Source of the DNA: Denitratisoma oestradiolicum
GTDB taxonomy: Bacteria; Pseudomonadota; Gammaproteobacteria; Burkholderiales; Rhodocyclaceae
Direction of reading: 5' to 3'
Assembly (NCBI RefSeq): GCF_902813185.1
Contig: NZ_LR778301.1
Location: 2,932,501-2,996,500 of the forward strand
Length of the DNA: 64,000 bases
Under the pieces are notes generated by a model. It was not told where the DNA came from. It saw nothing but the letters and a program-made list of their open reading frames with translations, and did no database searches. The position numbers and the translations under genes are program-made. This document shows, piece after piece, positions 11,695-18,584 of the stretch. Numbering within the stretch: the first letter of the stretch is position 1; the number at the start of each line of letters is the position of its first letter.

Positions 11695-11990
11695 TTTTCT
11701 TTGGTAACAAGGCTCAAGCAGCCTCGGCATAGGCCTTAAGCGGCCAGTGCGAAACGCTCATCGTTGGCGTTTGGAGATTTGCTTCATTAACGTCGATCGC
11801 CTGACGGGTTGCCTGCTTACCTTCGTTCGCCCTGTCGAAGCCATGGCACCCCCACCTAAAAACACTGCGACACTCGGTGCTTTGCCCTTAGGTGGAGGTG
11901 AGGGGAATCGAACCCCTGTCCAGAACGCCTCCAGTTTGCCGGAGTTACAACCATGGGTGGGATTATGGGGGCGCCGGCCCCAAGTTTCAA
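11695..11990 (-). ncRNA. ssrA: permuted two-piece tmRNA (ssrA), tag ANDERFALAA
   Basis: tmRNA rescues stalled ribosomes and tags the nascent protein. Read on the minus strand, the acceptor half comes first: a T-arm (AGGGGTTCGATTCCCCT) and acceptor 3' strand CACCTCC, followed by ACC, ending near 11891. After 37 intervening bases the coding half begins at 11853 with GGGGGTG CCATGGCTTCGAC, which pairs with CACCTCC over seven base pairs. The tag frame runs 11768 to 11736 and encodes ANDERFALAA and stop. The order is the reverse of a standard ssrA, so the precursor must be cut into two RNAs. CCA is not fully encoded (ACC is followed by T), so the tail needs enzymatic completion. Outer ends are approximate. 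Confidence 0.93.
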
Positions 11991-12024
11991 GGCCTCATTT
12001 CCCCGAAGCACAACTCAAAAGGGT

Positions 12025-12804
12025 TCAATTGCGGGCGTGGGAAAGCTCGAATTCATCCACACCCTCGAAGGACTCGAGTTCCCGGGATATCTTGGAAAGC
12101 GGCATCCCCTGGTCCCGCCCTATGGCAATGGCGATGTACCGCCACTCCTGCCGACCGTTGACGAACTGGATGTGAAAAGAGCCTGGAGCCACCTCGTAGC
12201 CCCGTAGCCGAGCTTCCCGCTTCAGCACTTCTTCGTTGGGCGAGAACCCTTGATGAAAGCGCAACCTGAGGGCGATGGCCGGACGGGAGGGCAACCATTG
12301 CTCCAGTCGGGCGGCCCACATCATCAGGGCAGCGGAAAGCGCTGCCAGAAGAATGGCCGCCGCATAGAAACCCACGCCGACCAGGATGCCAATGGCGGAG
12401 GATGCCCAGATCGAGGCCGCCGTAGTCAGACCGCTGATGTTCATGCCCTCTTTCATGATGACCCCAGCCCCAAGGAAGCCGATACCGGTGACGACCCCCT
12501 GTATCACCCGGGTCGGATCCGGGGGCAGCATCCCCCCCATCAAGGAGTGCACCCCTGCCCCGGCGCCTGCATACCAGTAACCCGGATAGCCGGTCACGAC
12601 CACGATGGCGCAGGAGGCCATGCAAACCAGGCCATAGGTGCGCATGCCAGCGGCCCGGCCGTGATAGGAGCGCTCGTAGCCCACCAACAGGCCCAGCAAC
12701 AAGGCACCGATCAGATTGAAGAAGATGATGATGTTGAGGGCCACTTCCTGATGGGACCAGTAGCGGGCGAGAGATTCGAGAGAGAGCAGGTTCGTGGGCG
12801 ACAT
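12025..12804 (-). CDS. MgtC/SapB-family membrane protein
   Basis: The 259-residue protein has an N-terminal MgtC domain of about 150 residues with four or five hydrophobic segments, including LIGALLLGLLVGYERS, RTYGLVCMASCAIV and GIGFLGAGVIMKEG, the family hallmarks. A cytosolic C-terminal domain of about 90 residues follows, as in MgtC. MgtC proteins modulate magnesium and phosphate homeostasis and ATP synthase in other bacteria; the substrate or partner here is unknown. It is transcribed toward the tmRNA gene, whose first piece begins about 35 bases after its stop, so ssrA's promoter may lie within its 3' end. Confidence 0.88.
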   Translation of the reverse strand: MSPTNLLSLESLARYWSHQEVALNIIIFFNLIGALLLGLLVGYERSYHGRAAGMRTYGLVCMASCAIVVVTGYPGYWYAGAGAGVHSLMGGMLPPDPTRVIQGVVTGIGFLGAGVIMKEGMNISGLTTAASIWASSAIGILVGVGFYAAAILLAALSAALMMWAARLEQWLPSRPAIALRLRFHQGFSPNEEVLKREARLRGYEVAPGSFHIQFVNGRQEWRYIAIAIGRDQGMPLSKISRELESFEGVDEFELSHARN

Positions 12805-12896
12805 GGGCAGGTGGAAACTTGCAGGATGGCGGAACCCCCACCACCCGATGGCCTTGGTGGGGAATGGAGTGGTGGCGAAGCGTCAGGCGTTTTCCC

Positions 12897-14948
12897 TCAC
12901 TCCTCGTCTTCCTTCAGGCGGAAACGTGCCGCCATCTGGGCCTGAGTCTGGGGCGGCACGGCAGCGTAGCGGGCGAATTCCAGGGTATAGCTGCCGCGCC
13001 CGCCGGTCTTGGACTTGAGTTGGGACTGGTAGTCGTTGAGTTCGGCCAGGGGGACCTCTCCGGTAATGGCCGCCATGTCGATACCGCGCCGGTCGGTGCC
13101 GGTGATATGGCCACGCTTTGACGACAGGTCGCCGGTCAGATCACCGATGGCGGATTCGGGGGCGATCACCTCCACACTGACAATGGGCTCCAGCACGATG
13201 GGATTGGCACCGCGAATCGCAGCCACTGTGGCCTTGCGGCCTGCGCTGACGAAGGCCACCTCCTTGCCATCCACCGGATGGGTCTTGCCGTCAAACACCG
13301 TGACCCGCACGTCCTCCACTGGATAGCCAGCCACCACGCCGTCGGCCAGAGCCTGGCGCACGCCCTTTTCCACCGCCGGCATGAACACGCCCGGAATGGC
13401 GCCGCCCTTGACCGCATCCACGAACTCGAAGCCCTCTCCCCGATCCCGGGGCTCGATGCGCAGATGCACCTCCCCGAACTGACCGGCGCCGCCGGACTGC
13501 TTCTTGTGCCGGTAATGGCCTTCGGCACGGCCGGTGATGGTCTCCCGGTAGGGAATGCGGGGCGGCGCGGTATCCACTTCCATCTTGTACTGGCCCGCCA
13601 TCCGTTCCAGCTTGGATTTGAGATGAATCTCCCCCAGGCCTCGCACCACGGTTTCGTTGCTGCCAGGATGGCGCTCCACAATAAAAGTGGGATCCTCCAG
13701 GGCCAGCTTGCCCAGCACATCGAACAGACGCTGCTCGTCGCCCTTGCGTCGGGTCTCCACCGCCAAACCCGCCATGGGTCGGGGAAATTCCAGAGGTGTC
13801 AGGTGGATATGGTCCTCGTCATGGGAGTCATGCAGCACACCGTCGAACTCCAGTTCATCCACCTTGGCAATGGCGCCGATGTCGCCCGGCACCAGGGCCT
13901 CCACCTCGTTGTAGGCCTTGCCCTGCACCTGATAGAGGTGAGCCACCTTGAAGGCGCGCCGGCCGGAGCCGGCGAAGAGCTGCATGTCCTTTTTCAGGGT
14001 GCCCTGATGGACGCGGAAGATCCCCACCTTGCCCATGTAAGGATCGGCTACCACCTTGAACACATGGGCCAGCACATGCTTCGTGGCATCGGCTTGGGCC
14101 GCGAAACCCTGCCTGTCCTGACCCGGTTCGCCCTTGTAAAAAGGCGGCGGATTGCCCTCCGCCGGATTGGGGGCGAGGCTGGCCAACACATGCAGCAGTT
14201 CCCGGATGCCCGCGCCGGTCTTGGCCGAGACGAACAGGATGGGAATCAGATGCCCTTCCCGCAGTGCCTTCTCGAAAGGCCCATGAAGCGACTGCGGGGA
14301 AGGATCGGCGCCCTCTTCCAGGTAACGCGCCAACAAGTCCTCGTCCTCTTCCACCAGTTGATCGATCAGCGCGCGATGGGCGTCGGCCACGGACTCGAAG
14401 TCCACCTCGCCGGACTCGTGCTCCAGCACGCCGACCACGTCGCTGGCATGGCCGGTGGGCAGATCCAGCAACAGGCACTGGCGACCGAAACGGCACCGGA
14501 TATCCTCCACCAGGCCCGGCAGATCGATATTGTCGGCGTCGATCTTGTTGATCACGATCATCCGGCACAGGCCCCGCTCGCCAGCCCATCGCATCATGCG
14601 CTCGGTCATCAGCTCGACACCGGTCTGGGCATTGATCACCACCAGAGCGGTATCCGCCGCCGCCAGGGCCGGCACGGCCTGGCCGGCGAAGTCGGGGTAA
14701 CCGGGCGTATCGAGCAGATGCACCCGGCACCCGTCCCAATCAAAACCGACAACTGCCGAGTGGAGGGAATGCCCAGCCTCCTTTTCCTGGGGGTCGAAGT
14801 CGCAGGTGGTGCTGCCCTTGGTCACGGCGCCGCAACTGTTGATGGCCCCGGCGCTGAAGAGCAGCATTTCCGCCAGGCTGGTCTTGCCCGCTCCACCATG
14901 GCCCACCAGGGCGACGGTGCGAATCGATTCGGTGGAATACATGGTCAT
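12897..14948 (-). CDS. EF-G-like translational GTPase (EF-G paralogue)
   Basis: The 683-residue protein has the EF-G domain order: GTPase (G1 GHGGAGKTS, G3 DTPGYPDF, G4 NKID), domain II, then domains III-V (HLKSKLERM, GGAGQFGEVHLRIEP, the domain V SKRGHITGTD). It differs from true EF-G in G1 (AHIDAGKTT there) and in switch I, where the usual RGIT is replaced by EAGHS. It therefore belongs to the EF-G-like (FusA2-type) branch whose function is unsettled. The canonical fusA is expected in the str operon elsewhere. The ATG at 14948 follows GGGGAG by four bases; an ATG at 14942 is an alternative. The frame stays open far upstream but without similarity. Confidence 0.88.
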   Translation of the reverse strand: MTMYSTESIRTVALVGHGGAGKTSLAEMLLFSAGAINSCGAVTKGSTTCDFDPQEKEAGHSLHSAVVGFDWDGCRVHLLDTPGYPDFAGQAVPALAAADTALVVINAQTGVELMTERMMRWAGERGLCRMIVINKIDADNIDLPGLVEDIRCRFGRQCLLLDLPTGHASDVVGVLEHESGEVDFESVADAHRALIDQLVEEDEDLLARYLEEGADPSPQSLHGPFEKALREGHLIPILFVSAKTGAGIRELLHVLASLAPNPAEGNPPPFYKGEPGQDRQGFAAQADATKHVLAHVFKVVADPYMGKVGIFRVHQGTLKKDMQLFAGSGRRAFKVAHLYQVQGKAYNEVEALVPGDIGAIAKVDELEFDGVLHDSHDEDHIHLTPLEFPRPMAGLAVETRRKGDEQRLFDVLGKLALEDPTFIVERHPGSNETVVRGLGEIHLKSKLERMAGQYKMEVDTAPPRIPYRETITGRAEGHYRHKKQSGGAGQFGEVHLRIEPRDRGEGFEFVDAVKGGAIPGVFMPAVEKGVRQALADGVVAGYPVEDVRVTVFDGKTHPVDGKEVAFVSAGRKATVAAIRGANPIVLEPIVSVEVIAPESAIGDLTGDLSSKRGHITGTDRRGIDMAAITGEVPLAELNDYQSQLKSKTGGRGSYTLEFARYAAVPPQTQAQMAARFRLKEDEE

Positions 14949-14977
14949 CACGCTCCCCTTGTTTTTCGCTTCGGGCC

Positions 14978-15005
14978 ATTCTACGTCAGCCCCCAGGCGC
15001 CACAA
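14978..15005 (-). promoter_or_regulatory. putative promoter of the EF-G-like gene
   Basis: On the minus strand TTGTGG (15005-15000) and TAGAAT (14983-14978) are 16 bases apart, about 30 bases before the ATG. The -35 box lies in the loop and one arm of a short palindrome, CCAGGCG/CGCCTGG. Confidence 0.45.
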
Positions 15006-15032
15006 CGCCTGGCGGCAGGCCGCGACCAAGCC

Positions 15033-15038
15033 TATAAT
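15033..15038 (+). promoter_or_regulatory. perfect -10 hexamer upstream of the radical SAM gene
   Basis: TATAAT occurs on the plus strand 58 bases before the small frame at 15096 and 238 bases before the radical SAM start. The matching -35 position (TGGCGG at 15010) is weak. If active it would give a leader of about 230 nt that contains the 40-codon frame. The remaining bases of the 14949-15275 gap hold nothing else that I recognise. Confidence 0.35.
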
Positions 15039-15095
15039 TTTGCCGTTTAATCCGCCCCGGTGATCCGGGCCAGCAAGTCCCCATCCCTTCGCACC

Positions 15096-15218
15096 ATGTC
15101 CCAGCGCAGCCTTCCGTTCACGACACGCCCCCAGCTGCCCGAGTCGGCCTGTGGCGCCCTGCGCTTCGGCGACAACGCCATTTCCAAGCACGCCCCTCCA
15201 ACGACGCTCTGCCGCTGA
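15096..15218 (+). CDS. possible small peptide gene upstream of the radical SAM enzyme (40 residues)
   Basis: An ATG-to-TGA frame of 40 codons lies between a TATAAT box and the radical SAM gene, in the same orientation and the same reading frame. Third codon positions are mostly G or C, like real genes here. The peptide has a basic, proline-containing N-terminal half and a C-terminal part with cysteines at residues 19 and 39 (ESACGALRFG near the middle, TTLCR at the end). No ribosome binding site is visible, which weighs against it. It could be a RiPP-type substrate of the adjacent enzyme, a leader peptide, or chance. Confidence 0.3.
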   Translation: MSQRSLPFTTRPQLPESACGALRFGDNAISKHAPPTTLCR

Positions 15219-15275
15219 TCCCCGCCCGGCCTGCTCCGGCCCGGTTCTATTCCTGCTCGTCCGCGGAGAAGTCTG

Positions 15276-16451
15276 ATGAATCAACACACCATTGATGTCC
15301 TGAAACCCGGGGCACCCCGCCCCTGTCCCAAATCCGATCCCGCAGCCATCGTCGGTGGTCGGGTGGAACTGCAACTACTGACCACCCTCAAGTGCAATCT
15401 CAAATGCACCTACTGCTCCCTGGGCGTGGGCGAAGTGCTGGGTTCCCAGACCCAGGTGGGCTATACCATCGACCACCTGGCCGCCTTCGTGGACAAGCAC
15501 CTCAAGGAAAAGGAGGTCTACGTCACCTTCTACGGCGGCGAACCCCTGCTCAACGGCAAGATGATCCAGGAGGTCATGCAGCGCTTTCCCCTGTTCCGCT
15601 ACCAGCTCCAGACCAACGGCACCCTGCTGGACAACCTGCCGGACTGGGTGTTGCACAAACTCTCCAACATCCTGGTGTCCATCGACGGTGGCGAGGAGAC
15701 CACCGACGGCTACCGGGGCCGGGGCATCTGGCGCCAGGTGATCAAGAACGTCGGTCACGTGCGCGACCGGGTCGGCGGCACCGTCACCGCCCGGGTCACC
15801 TGGGGTCGACCGGACACCTGCTTCGAGGAACTGGACGACCTGGCGGAATCCTTTGACTACCTGTACTGGCAGTTCGTCGCCGACGAACACTACTTCGACG
15901 ATTCGGTGGCGAAGCGCCAGGCGGTGCTGGTGCAGTTGATCGACAAGTTCTTCCGCCGTACCGACAAGCTCTACCCGCTAATTCCCCTGATGGGCATGGT
16001 GCGCAACAAGCTCTTCCCCTCCCGCGCCACCGAGCTCTATGCCGGCCAGACCCAGTGCCGGGTCTCCACCCACATCATCAACGTGATGCCCGATGGCAAG
16101 ATATTCCCCTGCCCGGACATGATGTACGTGCCGGAAATGCAGCAAGGCGACATCATGGGCAACTGGCTCCGGCGCAGCCCCCTCCAGCCCCACCCGGACA
16201 TGCCCTGCGAGGGCTGCGAGGCCTTTTCCTGGTGCCGCCGCAACTGCATGAAGAACCTCTATCTGGGCTATGTGAAAAACGATCTGCGCTACCGGACCAA
16301 CGTGGTGGAACCCATCTGCGAATTGATCAAGTTCATGGGCCAGGAGATCGACCGCCATAACCCTGCGGAATGGTTTGCCCAGGCCAGCCTGCCGGTGCGC
16401 AATCAGGTCATCGGCGCCGAGGTCTACGAGTACTGCGAGATCATGCCTTAA
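15276..16451 (+). CDS. radical SAM / SPASM-domain enzyme of unknown substrate
   Basis: The 391-residue protein binds a radical-SAM 4Fe-4S cluster through C40-x3-C44-x2-C47 and has the SAM-contact GGEP at 87-90. The C-terminus is a full SPASM domain: C261, then G274-x4-C279, then C311-x2-C314-x5-C320-x3-C324, and C348, fitting the CX9-15GX4C / CX2CX5CX3C / C pattern that holds two further clusters. SPASM enzymes such as AnSME, PqqE and many RiPP maturases modify peptides or proteins. No RRE (peptide recognition) domain is evident. GGAG lies seven bases before the ATG. Neighbours are a possible 40-residue small gene upstream and an ACT protein and P450 downstream. Substrate unknown. Confidence 0.85.
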   Translation: MNQHTIDVLKPGAPRPCPKSDPAAIVGGRVELQLLTTLKCNLKCTYCSLGVGEVLGSQTQVGYTIDHLAAFVDKHLKEKEVYVTFYGGEPLLNGKMIQEVMQRFPLFRYQLQTNGTLLDNLPDWVLHKLSNILVSIDGGEETTDGYRGRGIWRQVIKNVGHVRDRVGGTVTARVTWGRPDTCFEELDDLAESFDYLYWQFVADEHYFDDSVAKRQAVLVQLIDKFFRRTDKLYPLIPLMGMVRNKLFPSRATELYAGQTQCRVSTHIINVMPDGKIFPCPDMMYVPEMQQGDIMGNWLRRSPLQPHPDMPCEGCEAFSWCRRNCMKNLYLGYVKNDLRYRTNVVEPICELIKFMGQEIDRHNPAEWFAQASLPVRNQVIGAEVYEYCEIMP

Positions 16452-16628
16452 GCCGGCCAAGCCTGAACCAAACTTGGAAGGCTTCGATAAGGGACGGTGC
16501 CGGTTGTCCGGAAAAGCAGCAGGAAGGCCCGCCCCCTCCCAGCCTCCCCCTCACGGGGGAGGCGACTAATTTGGCTCGCTACGCTCGTCCATTGGAACTG
16601 CCGTTCCAATACGTTGTTTCACCCTAAA
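16449..16628 (+). repeat. dispersed repeat family A, copy 1
   Basis: This block of about 180 bp begins at the stop codon of the radical SAM gene (TAAGCCGGCCAAGC) and matches the block after fis (55278-55465) along its length. Shared segments include GGCTTCGATAA, AAAGCAGCAGGAAG and GGGGGAGGCGACTA. It contains a REP-like palindrome (16532-16567) and the 15-mer GGCTCGCTACGCTCG (16573-16587). It ends about 30 bases before the next start codon. Confidence 0.85.
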
Positions 16629-16659
16629 ATAGGCCAGACATACAGCCCAAGGAGTGTGC

Positions 16660-17181
16660 ATGTCCGTCTATCTCGTCCTCACCGTCATCGGCAACGACCG
16701 CCCCGGCCTGGTCGGCGAGCTCTCCGCCGTGATCAGCCAGCATCAGGGCAACTGGCTCGAGTCCTCCATGTCGCGTTTGGCGGGCAAGTTCGCCGGCATC
16801 GTCAAGGTCTCTGTGCCCGAGGCCCATGCCCGCCCCCTGCAGCAGGCCCTGGAAGACCTGAGTGATCTTAAGGTCACCCTGGAGTCCTCAGCCATAGGCA
16901 GCGAATCCCGTGGAGGACGGCGACTGCACCTGAGCCTGGTGGGCCATGACCGCATCGGTATCGTGCGGGAGGTCTCCCAGGTGCTGGCTCGCCACGCAAT
17001 CAACGTCGAAGCACTGGAAACCCATACCTCCAGCGCCCCCATGTCGGCGGAAACCCTGTTCCACGCCGAGGCCGAACTGTTGGCCGATGCCAGTCTCGAC
17101 ACCCGCACCCTGACGCTGGAACTGGAGAACATATCCAACGACCTGATGGTGGATATTTCCCTGGACGAAAAGATCAGCTGA
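16660..17181 (+). CDS. ACT-domain regulatory protein, GcvR-like
   Basis: The 173-residue protein consists of two ACT domains: residues 1-80 (LVLTVIGNDRPGLVGELSAVI) and about 90-165 (LHLSLVGHDRIGIVREVSQVL). This is the layout of GcvR, the accessory repressor that senses glycine and binds GcvA in E. coli. There is no DNA-binding domain. Whether it regulates glycine cleavage here or its neighbours is unknown; no gcv genes are in the window. The ATG at 16660 follows AAGGAG by five bases. Confidence 0.82.
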   Translation: MSVYLVLTVIGNDRPGLVGELSAVISQHQGNWLESSMSRLAGKFAGIVKVSVPEAHARPLQQALEDLSDLKVTLESSAIGSESRGGRRLHLSLVGHDRIGIVREVSQVLARHAINVEALETHTSSAPMSAETLFHAEAELLADASLDTRTLTLELENISNDLMVDISLDEKIS

Positions 17182-17213
17182 CAAACGCCCCCATGCACAC
17201 CCAGGAGACGACA

Positions 17214-18584
17214 ATGAAGGACGCTCCCCAGAACACCGATTACCTCGATCGCCCCGACAACACCCGGCTGAGCCATCTTCCCGGGGACTATGGCCTGCCC
17301 TTCCTGGGTTGCATGATCCCTCTGGTCAACAACCCTTCGGCCCTGATCGGAAGTTACTACGAACGCTATGGCCCGGTCTGCCGCACCCAGACCACCGGCC
17401 AGAAAATGGTCTGGGCTCTGGGGCCGGATTACAACCGGGACATCACCGTGGATAGCCAGCAACTGTTCTCCGCGCACATGGGCTACGACGGCATGTTGCG
17501 GGACTTCTTTGCCGGCGGCCTGCTGATGAAGGATTTCGGTGAGCACCACTTCCACCGTCGCATCATGCAGACCGCCTTCAAGACCGAATCCCTGAAACAG
17601 CATCTGGTGCAGATCAATGAACGTGTGAGTCGCGACCTGCCGACCTGGAGCAGCCGACCGGACTTTCATTTCTACCCCACCATCAAGACCCTGCTGCTGG
17701 ACATCGGAGCCAAGGTTTTCATCGGTCTGGAGATGGGCAACGAGGCCCACCGCCTCAACCAGGCCTTCCTGGACATGATGGAGGGCGTGCTGTCCATCAT
17801 CCGTCGCGACTGGCCTGGCCTGCTCTACCGCCGCGCCATGAATGGCCGCCGCAGCCTGGAACGCTACTTCCTCGAATTGACGCCCCAGAAGCGAACATCC
17901 ACCGCCAACGACATGATGAGCCACTTTGCCCGGGAGCGGGACGAAGACGGCCAGCCTTATCCGGACACCGTAGTGAGGGATCACATCCTGTTCCTGCTGC
18001 TGGCGGCCCACGACACCACCACCAGCGCCCTGACCATGGCGGCTTATTACCTGGCCCGGAATCCGGAATGGCAGGAACGGCTAAGACAGGAGGCTGTCGG
18101 TACGGGCGGGGAAGCACCGGAGTACAACACCATCAAGGGCGGCCTGCCCCTGATCGAGCAGACCTTCCATGAAATTCTGCGCCTGCACCCCCCGGTGCCC
18201 CAACTGATGCGGCGCACCGTACAGGACACGGAACTGGGCGGTTATGAAATCCCGGCCGACACCCTGGTGGCCATCTCTCCCTCCTTCACCCACCGCATGA
18301 AGGAGTACTGGCGCGAACCGGACAACTTCGACCCGGACCGATTCGGCCCGGAACGCCTGGAGCACAAGGCCCACCCCTATCTCTGGGTGCCCTTTGGCGG
18401 CGGCGCCCACAAATGCATAGGCATGCACTTCGCCGACATCCTGTTCAAGTGCGTGATGCACGACATGCTGCGCCGTTACCGCTGGACCCTGCCCGATGGC
18501 TACCCGACCAATCCGGCGATCATGCATTTCCCCTTCTCCAAACTGAAGGACAACCTGCCCCTGCGCCTGGAACCTCTGCATTGA
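17214..18584 (+). CDS. cytochrome P450
   Basis: The protein (456 residues from the ATG at 17214, six bases after AGGAG) has all P450 landmarks: the I-helix AAHDTTT (D near 266), ExxR at 320-323 (EILR), the PERF-like DPDRFGPERL, and the heme loop PFGGGAHKCIG with C401 as iron ligand. There is no N-terminal membrane anchor, so it is a soluble class needing separate ferredoxin and reductase, which are not encoded nearby. The overall pattern resembles the CYP51-like clan of bacterial P450s, but the substrate cannot be inferred. It lies 32 bases after the ACT gene, and its stop overlaps the likely TTG start of trhP. Confidence 0.93.
   Translation: MKDAPQNTDYLDRPDNTRLSHLPGDYGLPFLGCMIPLVNNPSALIGSYYERYGPVCRTQTTGQKMVWALGPDYNRDITVDSQQLFSAHMGYDGMLRDFFAGGLLMKDFGEHHFHRRIMQTAFKTESLKQHLVQINERVSRDLPTWSSRPDFHFYPTIKTLLLDIGAKVFIGLEMGNEAHRLNQAFLDMMEGVLSIIRRDWPGLLYRRAMNGRRSLERYFLELTPQKRTSTANDMMSHFARERDEDGQPYPDTVVRDHILFLLLAAHDTTTSALTMAAYYLARNPEWQERLRQEAVGTGGEAPEYNTIKGGLPLIEQTFHEILRLHPPVPQLMRRTVQDTELGGYEIPADTLVAISPSFTHRMKEYWREPDNFDPDRFGPERLEHKAHPYLWVPFGGGAHKCIGMHFADILFKCVMHDMLRRYRWTLPDGYPTNPAIMHFPFSKLKDNLPLRLEPLH

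Noticed and set aside
13278..15050. Plus-strand open frame opposite the EF-G-like gene (about 590 codons)
   Set aside because: Antisense shadow; composition is His/Gln-rich and no family pattern is present.
15216..15276. Read-through or selenocysteine at the TGA between the 40-codon frame and the in-frame radical SAM gene
   Set aside because: The 19 intervening codons look like leader sequence, the SAM gene has its own good ribosome binding site, and no SECIS-like need is evident.
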